In this document: piece after piece, positions 46,067 to 55,851 of the stretch | Layout: the number at the start of each line of letters is the position of its first letter | Numbering within the stretch: the stretch's first letter is position 1 | NCBI GenBank assembly: GCA_015146655.1 | Contig: VKHL01000089.1 | Span: 1-64,000 of the forward strand | Direction: 5' to 3' | Length of the DNA stretch: 64,000 bases | DNA from: Ochromonas danica | Lineage: Eukaryota; Sar; Chrysophyceae; Chromulinales; Chromulinaceae | Program-made: the position numbers and the translations under genes | Notes under the pieces: model-generated | Told to the model about the DNA's origin: nothing | Database searches by the model: none | Seen by the model: only the letters and a program-made list of their open reading frames with translations

Positions 46067-49000
46067 ATGATGAATGAAAATTCTGCGGAGGAAATGAATC
46101 CATCATCCACTTTTGCGGACAAGAAAGCTGCGAATCATCCAGCCTTTTTGCAACGTAGTGTTTCAGCTCCTGCGATAGCTGAACATGTAAGTTATCAATT
46201 TAACTCTAGTTATGTCTAGAGTTGATTTCTATTTTGTGGTTGCTTTGATGGATGCGTTCAGGTTTCGGAAGCAGTTCTGCCAACGTTCAATCTTGAGGTA
46301 AGAGTCGACCTCTTCTTAAAGTGCTTCACCAATGTTGACTTTCTTTTTCATTTAATGATAATATATTTTGATTTATTTCAGCAAGCTGAAGCAGACGTTA
46401 ACGCAAATGGGGCCATTCAGTACCCAAACCTACCATCTCGTTTGAATCCTCGTATTCCCACATTCAAAAAAGACATGACTACCGAGGAAATGATCAATGG
46501 CTTTCCTTCTTTCTTTGCTGATGGGACTCAGCAGCCTCCTTCTTTGTCGTTGTTGAATGAGGAAAATGCGCTACCTCGTGATATTCTTAACTCACTCATG
46601 GCAGATGCTTCTCAAGCTCGGAGTTCTTTAGATCTCAATGACTTTGGAGGATCTTCTTCAGGTAAGGTTGATATTCTCACTCATAGTATAGCATAATCAT
46701 GCTGATTGTGATTTTTAAGAAGGCTTTTTGGCTCCTGTGGACGGGGCAAATGGAAACGATGGGGCAGCTCCGTCGGGAAACGATGGTTCTTTAGCCTCCA
46801 GTAGACTTCCTGGTCTTATGTCCAATAATGCTACTAATGAAGATGTGCTCGAAGAAGCCACCAAATCATTGCAGAAGCTTTATGTTGGTCCTCAGGAAGT
46901 TCAGACGATGAATGCAAACATGCAGGCAAACATGTTGTCTCAATACGCACCCCTTCATGCTGGGCAAATGAATGGCCTCCCTGGAACTTCATTCTTTCAT
47001 TCTCCTAATCCTGGCGTTGGAACTGCGCCAGGTTTATTGGGTAACCCAGCAGCTTTTGTGGCTGGTCAAAAGATGCTTGGAGGCAGTGCGGGAATGAACG
47101 GGGAGGCTGATCTGAGTTTTTCTTTGAACAATGGAAACGCACCAAATGTGGCCAATTCCGGAGGTAGGTTCTTTATTATCGTGCCATTCGCTTGAATCAA
47201 TTATAAAAATTTATCATTATTATGTGGTAAAGGTCATCCTGGTGTTCCTGCTGCTTATTTGCCTGCGGCTGTAGATTTAACCGGTGCATTGGGAAAATTC
47301 GGCGGCAATCCTGCTGCGATGAATAGCTTTAACCCAAATATGCAGCTTGCGATGATGATGGGTTCTAACCCTCTTCAATCCCCTTTCAATCCAATGATGG
47401 CAAACAACACCGCGGCTGCTTTTGGTACCAATTTCCCGTCCGGTCAAGTTCCTGCCATGACTCAGTTGAACCCTCAACAAGCTCCATATTATCCTCAGCA
47501 GCCTCTCTATGTGAATAATAATGGTCAACCTGTTTTCTACCGTCCAGGTAAGATCTTCGTGTTACTTTTCCGTTGTTATTTTCTGACTTCTCTTTTTCCT
47601 TGGTTAGCATCAAACGGAACGACTTATGGCCAAGAGTTTGTGTATACTGCCAATGCTGTGGAAGGCGGTGTGCCAGTTGGTGCTGCTCAAGTCGTGATGG
47701 GAGCCGCGGATCAGCAAGCCTTGTTGTCTATGCAAGGGGGCTTCCTGCAATACCAGAACTTGGCGAATCAAGTCCATCCCGGCTTTTGGACTGGACAACC
47801 CAATGATCAGGCTGCTAGTATGGCTATGTATATTTCTGGCCAGCAAGGTGTTTTGCCGGGAGTTCGTATGGGTGATGATCCAAACAATCGAATGTTATTC
47901 CCTCCTCAGTATGGTACGCTTTCTTTTATACTCTCATCGTTTTGCTTCCAGATAATGTGCTAATTGAGTTTTGTCTTATAGCAAATGGTGCGAACAACGG
48001 TGCGGCTGCAAATGGAGGTTATGGCATGATGGCTATGGCTCCTGCTCAAATGGCTCCTCGCAACGATAACTTGCCTCCTGTTGATCCGAATCAGTCCAAC
48101 ATGAACGCTTCGCGTGGTTATAACAACAATGGTGGCATGGATGGAGGCAATAATGATCATGGTGCTCGTGGGGGCGACAATAATGGTGGTCGAGGCGGAG
48201 GAAGAGACCACCACCATCACCGCGACAATAATCGTGAAGGTCGTGGTCATCGTGGAGATCGTGAAAATGGTCGTGGAAACAAGAGTAACAACAATGGTGG
48301 AAGTAATCAGGCTCGCGATGCTCTGGTAGAAGACTTCCGCACCACTTTTGGCAAATCTCGTCAGTGGACTTTGCGTGATCTTGCTGGTCATGTGGTTGCC
48401 TTTTGCCAAGACCAGCATGGCTCCCGTTTCATCCAGCAGAGATTGGAAATCTGCACAGAGGCAGAAAAGCAGTTGGTCTTCGAAGAAATTATGCCATCGG
48501 CTCAAGTGCTGATGACGGATGTTTTTGGAAATTATGTCTTGCAAAAGATTTTTGAGTATGGCAGTCCAGAACAATGCGAGGCCCTTGCATTGCTTCTTAG
48601 AGGTCAGGCAGTGCAGTTGTCGATGCAAATGTACGGCTGCCGTGTTGTACAGAAAGCATTAGAATATGTCAGTACTGAGCGTCTGGTGGAGTTGGTCGCT
48701 GAGTTTGAGAACCCTCAGGTAATGCTACTTTCAATTTCTTCATCAGTTGTGCGTCTAATTGTCTTGTCTCTCTCGTTTATTGTAGATGTTGATCAAGTGT
48801 GTTCATGACTCTAACGGCAATCATGTTATTCAAAAGTGTATTGAGGTGGTGAGCAAAGCCGCTAAAGCCGCTGAAAACGAGTCCTCGCAATACTTGAGTT
48901 CTCGCATTCAGTTTATTATCACCGCTTTCCAGGGGAGAGTGAAGGAGCTTTCTTCTCATCCTTATGGTTGTCGTGTCGTGCAACGTATTCTTGAGCATTG

Positions 49001-49493
49001 TACTGAGTCACAGAAAGCTGTAATTTTGGAGGAATTGCGGCAATGCTGTGGAGAATTGGTCCAGGATTGCTATGGCAACTACGTCATCCAGTTTGTCATG
49101 CAGCATGGTTGGGAAGAGGATCGTGCCGCGCTGATTCGTGAGGTCCAAGCCAACCTTCTGGACTTTTCTCAGCACAAATTTGCTTCCAATGTTGTGGAGA
49201 AATGTCTGCAATTTGCTAGCAAGAAGGATCGTGATGAGATGATTTGGACGATCATCAATGTTACGTTTGATATCAATAATCCGGTTGACAGCAAGGGTCA
49301 TTGCGTCCTGGAATCCATGGTGCGTGATCCTTATGCCAACTATGTGGTTCAAAAGGTGATCGACGTGAGTGATGAACGTCAGCGTGCAGCGATTATGCGC
49401 TACGTGAAGGACAATATTAACCAGCTGCGCAAGTATACCTATGGCAAGCATATCATCGTTCGTTTGGAGAAGATTACGAACGAGAAGTTCTAA
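46067..49493 (+). CDS. PUM: Pumilio (PUF) RNA-binding protein with 8 repeats
   Basis: Eight exons: 46067..46186, 46262..46297, 46382..46661, 46720..47163, 47233..47547, 47608..47913, 47982..48718 and 48786..49493; 981 aa. The N-terminal 630 residues are disordered, rich in Asn, Gly, Gln and Met, with an Arg/Gly/His tract (GGRGGGRDHHHHR). The C-terminus is a complete PUM-HD. Recognition triads R1-R8 are SRQ, NYQ, CRQ, NHQ, CRQ, NYQ, SNE and NYQ, identical to classic Pumilio, which predicts binding to UGUAUAUA in 3' UTRs to repress or localise mRNAs. The second exon is only 36 nt. Two Met codons are adjacent at the start. TTAAGTTAA lies about 220 bp upstream. Confidence 0.94.
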
Positions 49494-49778
49494 CTTGTAC
49501 AGCTGTCCAGTTTGTGAAGAATGCCATATATTGTAGAGACGTTTGGAAAATGCTCTGTGAGTACTGTAAGTTACTGTGACCAGCTTGTTGAATGATGTTG
49601 AAATACTGAATGCTTGAAAAAAATAATTAATAGAGTGTATGCAAAGCTTATTTTTAAACCTCGAACTTCAAGCTTCTCTCGACTGCTCTTCTTTTGTTTG
49701 TGTGTTTCCATAGTTCTTTGACAGACTCTAGACTATCTTTTCCATACAATACTCCACTGGCCCAGATTCATCTGATTT

Positions 49779-49788
49779 TTCCATGGAA
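49779..49788. promoter_or_regulatory. TTCCATGGAA palindrome
   Basis: Perfect 10-bp palindrome upstream of the histidine kinase. Other perfect copies are at 44463, 53048 and 57499, all outside predicted coding exons. Confidence 0.25.
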
Positions 49789-49927
49789 TGGACAGGGACA
49801 GCGTGGTGGTGACGAGGATGCGCTTCAACTTCACCGCACCTCCTCATTGCTGCTGTGGTGCTGGGCTGTGGGTGGGCAGCAGCAGGTCAGCGGAATATCA
49901 AGCCAATCAACGAACAGCTGGCAGAAG

Positions 49928-52519
49928 ATGGAAAACAGAAGAGCAGCAGCAAGACTACTCGGTACTGCTGACTTACTTGACTGCTCATCATCTCTCTGGG
50001 AATCATCCCCCGTTCGTATTGCATTGTCCTTCTTGTGTGAGGCATTCTTGCAGTCTTCTTCTGTTATGTCAGCAAAGATTAGATCTGAAGTGGATGATTC
50101 TTGGCGATCCCCACATCATGCGCTTACTTTTGATGATATACGGCAACACCTCAATTGGTATTACAGGATAATAGACCCCGATATAAGAGCCAGATACTAT
50201 CAATACCAAGAAGAATATCGGACAAGTCATTTTATGATTCTGCTTGCTATCATCTATGCTTTCATTCTTGCTCCACTGACTATTATAACATCAATAGATG
50301 AGATAAAAGCTATGAATAATATTGCTGATATTGTTACCTCCGTGGTCCTGCTTATCTGTATATGTATCGGTCTCAGTGCAAGTTGTTGCTTTATCTGTTC
50401 TACTGGCTGTCTTAAATTAGCTGGTGTCACTTTATCTTTGCCTGTCAAATCGATGCCTCTTTCTCTATCCCCTTCTATGGTTTCGCCTGATTGCAGTTCA
50501 TCATTCTGTTCTACTTCTATATCCACGCTAAGGGTGGTCATTTTTTCCTGCACTATACTATTCTTTACAATTGTCTTTTGCAAGAGGAATTTGTTACAAC
50601 AATGCGAAACTGAAGAAGAGAACTCGCTTGAAAGATTCTGGATGTACTATAATTGCCTATCAGGAATTTCTCAAGCTCAAATGATGACCTATCAAGCTTG
50701 TGGGCTCTTCATGGCCATTATAGTTCTGGCAGTGAACCTTCCAGCAATCCAAATTGAATACGTCTTTTTTGTTATTTTTGTGTGTTTTGCTGTATTGGTG
50801 GGGACTGTATGTACTTTGGATAGACCCCAAGCAGCTGTTACTGGGGTGCTTTTCTGGTTTCTCTGCACGATGGGGACAGTTGTTAATGTTCATACTCGTA
50901 CTATGGTACAATTCTTTTTGACCGAAAAAGAGAAGCAGCAAACAGAAAATTTTACACGGGAGTTAAAGCACACTATTGCAAATGTTGCCCATGACCTCAA
51001 GACACCTTTGTCTTCTTTTACCAATGGAATGGACTTGATGGAAATGCTCTGGCACGACATGCAAGCATGTTTGCCTGTTGCAAATAGTGTAATAACTGGA
51101 GAGGATATGCAGAAAATGTTGCATCTTACGAAGCAAATCTCGGACTGTTTAAAGCATATCCGTTGCACCAACAGCTTCATGACAATGGCCATCAATCGCT
51201 GTTTGGATTCTACTAAAGCTAGTAACAGTCTAAAGTTACAGCCCAAGAATGAGTCGGTAGAATTATTAGAGGCAGTGTCTTTGCCGCTTAGTATAATGCA
51301 GACTGTGCAAAACAAGATAGGTGTTCGTTTAGAGGTTGATGGCTCTATTGATAGCCATGTTGCTACCCATGTTATCACAGACAAGCAGTGGCTACAAGAA
51401 AATATTCTGTGTCTATTGAGCAATGCAGTAAAGTATTCTTCGAGAGGCGGTGTCCTTTTGCGTATGCTTTACAAAGGCAAAAGCGAATTCAATCTAGAGG
51501 ATAGTGGCGATCTATGTGAAGATGGAGATTTTTCGGATATCGAGGATCATGCCAGTGTCAGCTCAGTAGATTTTGGTACTCAAGGATATCTTATATTTCA
51601 AGTGGAAGATGAGGGGATTGGTGTACCTCCAGCTATGCAGCGTAGCCTTTTCCAACCCTTCCAACAAACTCAGCGCCTGGCTGGAGGAACAGGATTAGGA
51701 CTGTATAGTCTCGCCAAGCGGATTGAGGCTATCAAAGGTCGATATGGAATGCGTGGTCGTCGTGATGGAAATCAAGGATCATTGTTCTGGTTTTCTATCC
51801 CGTATCGACCTGACTTTGTCTTAAGTGAGGAGCAGTTGATCAAACACAGTCGAAGCTTACAAAAGCTGGAAGCACTGAAATTTATTCGGCCTGGATTTGA
51901 TGAAAGTGCGCGATCGAACCTATTGGATTCGGCTCGGAGTCAGAGTGAGCCGTCAAGCAGGGAGATTGTGACCACAGATCGTATTCTGGAGACGAAGGGA
52001 ATGGAAAGCAGACCGCTTGAGGTGCTGATTGTCGATGACGCACCCACAATCATAAAGATAACATCGATTATGTTGCGACGCACTGGTTGTAGAGTAAGTA
52101 CGGCCGAGAATGGCCAAGATGCAATCGACGCCTTAGTTCAACGTCATATTCAATTGCAAGAAAGGTCTGAACTGCTGCAGAAGCTGCGATCGAATGGTGA
52201 TCAAGAGCAAACTGGCTTTGCGCACGTTCACAATCCCTTATTCTATTACGATATTGTTCTTATGGATCTTCAAATGCCTGTTATGGATGGCTTGGAGAGT
52301 ACGAAACGTATTCGACAACTTGAGCAAACTTCCCTTCGGGGCTCACCTTTGAGGAAAGTTATGATAGTCGGTGTGTCTGCTAATTCGGACGAAGACACGA
52401 TTGCAGCAGCTTTTGCTGCTGGTGTGGATCGGTTTATGCCCAAACCTTTCACTTTAGATGCTTTTCTTCGTTTGATTAAAGATTGCTTTCCACGGATTGG
52501 GATGGTTGACCATACATGA
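49928..52519 (+). CDS. Membrane hybrid histidine kinase with receiver domain
   Basis: 863 aa from the first in-frame ATG (49928); ATG 50066 is an alternative. About six membrane segments lie in the N-terminal half (for example MILLAIIYAFILAPLTIITS, ACGLFMAIIVLAVNLPAI, VLFWFLCTMGTVVNV). The HisKA H-box AHDLKTPLSSF has the phospho-acceptor His near residue 355. The ATPase domain has the N-box LCLLSNAVKYSSRGG, G1 VEDEGIGVP, F LFQPFQQ and G2 GGTGLGLYSLAKRI. The receiver has LIVDDAPT, phospho-Asp in IVLMDLQMPVMDG (about 780), a Ser instead of Thr in VGVSANS, and KPF. It is a complete His-Asp relay protein that would pass phosphate to an HPt partner not seen here. The sensor has no recognisable ligand domain. 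No intron is needed. Confidence 0.9.
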   Translation: MENRRAAARLLGTADLLDCSSSLWESSPVRIALSFLCEAFLQSSSVMSAKIRSEVDDSWRSPHHALTFDDIRQHLNWYYRIIDPDIRARYYQYQEEYRTSHFMILLAIIYAFILAPLTIITSIDEIKAMNNIADIVTSVVLLICICIGLSASCCFICSTGCLKLAGVTLSLPVKSMPLSLSPSMVSPDCSSSFCSTSISTLRVVIFSCTILFFTIVFCKRNLLQQCETEEENSLERFWMYYNCLSGISQAQMMTYQACGLFMAIIVLAVNLPAIQIEYVFFVIFVCFAVLVGTVCTLDRPQAAVTGVLFWFLCTMGTVVNVHTRTMVQFFLTEKEKQQTENFTRELKHTIANVAHDLKTPLSSFTNGMDLMEMLWHDMQACLPVANSVITGEDMQKMLHLTKQISDCLKHIRCTNSFMTMAINRCLDSTKASNSLKLQPKNESVELLEAVSLPLSIMQTVQNKIGVRLEVDGSIDSHVATHVITDKQWLQENILCLLSNAVKYSSRGGVLLRMLYKGKSEFNLEDSGDLCEDGDFSDIEDHASVSSVDFGTQGYLIFQVEDEGIGVPPAMQRSLFQPFQQTQRLAGGTGLGLYSLAKRIEAIKGRYGMRGRRDGNQGSLFWFSIPYRPDFVLSEEQLIKHSRSLQKLEALKFIRPGFDESARSNLLDSARSQSEPSSREIVTTDRILETKGMESRPLEVLIVDDAPTIIKITSIMLRRTGCRVSTAENGQDAIDALVQRHIQLQERSELLQKLRSNGDQEQTGFAHVHNPLFYYDIVLMDLQMPVMDGLESTKRIRQLEQTSLRGSPLRKVMIVGVSANSDEDTIAAAFAAGVDRFMPKPFTLDAFLRLIKDCFPRIGMVDHT

Positions 52520-53217
52520 TCGAACCTGTTGAGTATTTATAAAACTTGTATAATTGTTTATTTGCTGTGTGTTGGTGGTATTTGATTGTGATATTCATAT
52601 AGTTAAGCATTGTCGATCATCACTTGAAGTTCAGCTTGTCCCGACGTTCTAGATCGTAGTTTTGCTTTGATATTGATTCTGGTCTATTTTGCTGTACAAC
52701 TGTCACCTTTATGTATATTGCAGTTATTATGTCTTGAACTTTCTCTTGCTGATTCTCTCTTCTCTGGTATCTTTAATAGACCTATCTATATTCCATGCCC
52801 GTTATATATCTCCGTAGACTCCATGAGGTTGAATTAAACAAGCTTTTTAATGTTTGCTTACTTGTGAGTTTTGTTGTCTTGTTGTCGTCATGAAGTTACG
52901 TGCTTTATCATCGAAAAGAAGCAATCTAAAGGAAAAGTTCACAATACGTCGTTATTTGTGACTTCTCTTCTTATCACGTGTCGAAACGATTTACCGTCAT
53001 TAGCAAAGCACCCAGACTTGATTCTTTCCAGCATGGAGCATGCGCTCTTCCATGGAATGTCAACTTAATTGACCAGCCGAGTGTTTTGTGTTTGTGTTTG
53101 TGCTGTGTGGTGGTGAAGGGAGAAGCGACACAATCAAATTCCACCACAAACCAACTCGATCTCTCATCCACTCACTGATGTTGTGATCGAGATTGATTAT
53201 GACTACGTCGCAGATAG
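52520..53217. other. Intergenic region upstream of the truncated MPP gene
   Basis: 698 bp. It was searched for the missing N-terminal half of mitochondrial processing peptidase beta (about 230 residues with HxxEH); none is found in any frame. A TTCCATGGAA palindrome lies at 53048-53057. Confidence 0.5.
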
Positions 53218-54231
53218 CCCACTTACACTGCTGATCGCTTCGTGATTGCTGCAGCTGGTGCTGTGGATCACAAGCAGCTTGTGGACCTCACCAACAAGCA
53301 CTTCGGTGACCTCGAGACTGGCATTCGCTATGATAGCATGAAGGTAAGCGATGAGTTGGGATAGTATAGCATAGTATGTATGTTGTTGGTAAAGCTAGGC
53401 TGGGGATAGCCTATTATCCTGGATATATAATGGCGGAGTACGTTGATGATCATGTTCCCATATTACAGACCTGTTCTGAATGGGTGTCATAATGAACGAC
53501 ATAGAACATGCACCACTATCTGAGTACAAGCTATTGTGTGTGATTGATTGTTATTATGTTGGGTGCTGTGTGATATATATAAGATCGTTGATGTTCTGTG
53601 TGATGATGCTGATTGTGTGTTTTGATGTGATGAATAGGAAGCTCACATTGCTTTGGCCTTCGAGGGAGCTTCTTGGACCTCTGAGTACTCCTTCCCTTTG
53701 ATGTTGATGCAGACCATTCTGGGTTCTTGGGATCGCACCTCTGCTGCTGGTAGAAATGCTGGTTCGAAGTTGGCTGTGGATGTTGCTGAGAACGACTTGG
53801 CTCACTCCTTCATGACCTTCAACACTTGCTATAAGGACACTGGTCTCTTCGGTATTTACTTGACTGCCCCTGATAACAAGCTCGACGATGCCATGTGGTA
53901 CACATTGAGCAACCTTGTCCGTCTCACTCACAATGTCACTGAGGATGAGGTTCAGAGAGCTAAGACTCAACTCAAGGCTAACATGTTGATCCAGTTGGAT
54001 TCCTTTTCCAACATTGCTGAGGACATTGGTCGCCAGATGCTCACCTATGGCCGCAGAATCTCTAATGCTGAGCTCTTTGCTCGCATCGATGCCTTAACAG
54101 TTGATGACGTGAAGAAGACTGCTAACAAGTTCATCAACGACGAAGACCATGCTTTGGCCGCCATTGGTCCAATCTATGAGTTGCCTGACTACAACTGGAT
54201 CCGCAGAAGATCTTACTGGCATAGATATTAA
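53218..54231 (+). pseudogene. PMPCB: 5'-truncated mitochondrial processing peptidase beta (M16 family)
   Basis: Exons 53218..53343 and 53638..54231, phase 0, 239 aa visible of about 470 expected. FVIAAAGAVDHKQLVDLTN, EAHIALAFEGASWTSEYSFP, AGSKLAVDVAENDLAHSF and KTANKFINDEDHALAAIGPI match the C-terminal half of MPP beta. The N-terminal half, with the zinc-binding HxxEH, is absent; a stop codon precedes CCC ACT TAC in frame and an acceptor-like GATAG ends at 53217. It may be a broken duplicate, or its 5' exons may have been displaced by rearrangement or misassembly. The separating intron is long (294 nt). Sequence conservation of the remainder is good and the reading frame is intact, which argues for recent damage or for real exons elsewhere. 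Confidence 0.7.
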
Positions 54232-54458
54232 ACTTGTAATAGTTGATCCGATGAGGAGTGGTTGTCGTCGTCTAATTAGTTGTAAGGGTTGATGATACAC
54301 TGTACAATAGTACCGAGTTTTTTGCCTTTGATGTTGCTATCAATGAAATTTCTTATGTTTACTTTTTCATGCATATTTAAACATCAACAGGTCTAATTTA
54401 CAATCATATAAGGCTACTTCCGTGCAAAGCATAGTGGCCAAGCGTGACAAAATGTCCC

Positions 54459-54959
54459 TCATTCAGTCTGAATGATCAACTTGCGCTTCTTCTCAGCTGT
54501 CTCCTGCTTCTTCTTACCCAGTCGGATCATCAGCACTCCTTCCTTGTAACTCGTCTGTGTCTGGTCACAGTCTGCATTACCTGGCAAGCGGATCCTCCTC
54601 TGTACCTTGCCAATGACGCGCTCCACACTGTGTGCCTTGTCTTTCTTATCATCGAAGAGTGCCTTGCGCTCTGCCTGGATGGTGAGAATGGATGCCTTCT
54701 CTCCCGCCTGCAGAGAGATGTCAATGTCTTGGGGAGGGATGCCAGGGAGGTCCATGTGTATGAGGTAGGCATCATCAGTCTCAATGAGGTCAGTTGGTGG
54801 CAGGTAATAGAAAGGCCTGGAAGAATCTTGGCCCTCTGAGTTGGTCGTCTTCGTGACCAGTTGACTATTGACTAATCGAGGGCGAATAATAACTAGATGA
54901 GTGGGCGTTTTCTTGGCTTTGGGAAAGCTTTTGCTATCGCGATAGAGTATAATGGACAT
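54459..54959 (-). CDS. HSP20: Small heat-shock protein, Hsp20 family (copy A)
   Basis: 166 aa, single exon, ATG at 54959. The alpha-crystallin domain covers about residues 55-150: DDAYLIHMDLPGIPPQDIDI, KVQRRIRLPGNADCDQTQTS and YKEGVLMIRLGKK. A Lys-rich tail ends LIIQTE. ATP-independent chaperones of this family hold unfolding proteins. From TDLIETD onward the gene is identical to the plus-strand copy at 55.2-55.9 kb, while the N-terminal 54 residues differ completely. There is no targeting peptide. It shares a divergent promoter with heat-shock elements. Confidence 0.9.
   Translation of the reverse strand: MSIILYRDSKSFPKAKKTPTHLVIIRPRLVNSQLVTKTTNSEGQDSSRPFYYLPPTDLIETDDAYLIHMDLPGIPPQDIDISLQAGEKASILTIQAERKALFDDKKDKAHSVERVIGKVQRRIRLPGNADCDQTQTSYKEGVLMIRLGKKKQETAEKKRKLIIQTE
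54463..54796 (-). repeat. 334-bp inverted repeat, left arm
   Basis: Reverse complement matches 55514-55847 over 334 bp with no difference found on reading; both shadow frames also translate identically. It covers the alpha-crystallin domain and C-terminus of the Hsp20 pair. Identity ends inside the last codons (GAA TGA against GAC TAA). Confidence 0.88.
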
Positions 54960-55059
54960 TGATCGATGCTTGTTAATTGGTTGGATTGGTCGCTGTTCAA
55001 AGAGTTTTATTTATGGACTTTGCGAGAGAGAAGAGTTCAATGTTGACATGGAGACAGAC

Positions 55060-55125
55060 TTCCAGAAAACCAGACCCAGACATCTGGAAGGTTCCAGAAG
55101 ACCAAACTCTGCTTCTGGAACCTTC
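55060..55125. promoter_or_regulatory. Heat-shock elements between the Hsp20 genes
   Basis: Two perfect three-unit HSEs (alternating GAA/TTC with 2-bp spacers): GAAGGTTCCAGAA at 55087-55099 and TTCTGGAACCTTC at 55113-55125. A two-unit TTCCAGAA lies at 55060-55067. They are 120-190 bp upstream of the plus gene and 100-165 bp upstream of the minus gene, so HSF could drive both. Confidence 0.85.
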
Positions 55126-55141
55126 TCTCCCCTATCACGGC

Positions 55142-55150
55142 TTAAGTTAA
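55142..55150 (+). promoter_or_regulatory. TTAAGTTAA element
   Basis: Copy of the recurrent 9-mer, immediately beyond the HSEs, 96-104 bp upstream of the plus Hsp20 start. Confidence 0.4.
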
Positions 55151-55245
55151 CAGTTGCAGGTTGACATGTCTGGGTGTGGTCACAATTAAACATCAACACG
55201 ATAAACAAGAGACTTCGTTGCCCTTTTTCAGAGATCGACCAAACC

Positions 55246-55851
55246 ATGATGAACCTAACACTACTTCAATCAGACCACGACTCACTCTTCTCATCATTCC
55301 ACCCTTTCCAGGATTTGTTCTTCCAGGATGAATACTGGGACGACCTCTTCGCTCCCTTCCTAAGAGAATACCGCCAGAAAAACAAGCGACGCAGACTTCA
55401 ACCACAAGCTAATAAGGAGAAAGCTGTAGTGCAGCAGGAGCAGGAGGAGGTGGTGGAGGAGGAGGGGCCTTCATCGAATACCGTCGCAACACTTCCTGCG
55501 GCTGCTTTCATGTCAACTGACCTCATTGAGACTGATGATGCCTACCTCATACACATGGACCTCCCTGGCATCCCTCCCCAAGACATTGACATCTCTCTGC
55601 AGGCGGGAGAGAAGGCATCCATTCTCACCATCCAGGCAGAGCGCAAGGCACTCTTCGATGATAAGAAAGACAAGGCACACAGTGTGGAGCGCGTCATTGG
55701 CAAGGTACAGAGGAGGATCCGCTTGCCAGGTAATGCAGACTGTGACCAGACACAGACGAGTTACAAGGAAGGAGTGCTGATGATCCGACTGGGTAAGAAG
55801 AAGCAGGAGACAGCTGAGAAGAAGCGCAAGTTGATCATTCAGACTGACTAA
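55246..55851 (+). CDS. HSP20: Small heat-shock protein, Hsp20 family (copy B)
   Basis: 201 aa, single exon; MMNLTLLQSDHD is the first ATG. The N-terminal 90 residues are unrelated to copy A: Phe/Asp-rich (FHPFQDLFFQDEYWDDLFAP), then Gln/Glu-rich low complexity. From TDLIETDD (55520 on) the alpha-crystallin domain and tail are identical to copy A apart from the final residue (Asp for Glu). The aromatic N-terminus is typical of oligomer-forming sHsps, so copy B may be closer to the ancestral form and copy A chimeric. Confidence 0.9.
   Translation: MMNLTLLQSDHDSLFSSFHPFQDLFFQDEYWDDLFAPFLREYRQKNKRRRLQPQANKEKAVVQQEQEEVVEEEGPSSNTVATLPAAAFMSTDLIETDDAYLIHMDLPGIPPQDIDISLQAGEKASILTIQAERKALFDDKKDKAHSVERVIGKVQRRIRLPGNADCDQTQTSYKEGVLMIRLGKKKQETAEKKRKLIIQTD
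55514..55847 (+). repeat. 334-bp inverted repeat, right arm
   Basis: Partner of 54463-54796, separated by a 717-bp unique spacer that holds the shared promoter and both distinct N-termini. Confidence 0.88.
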
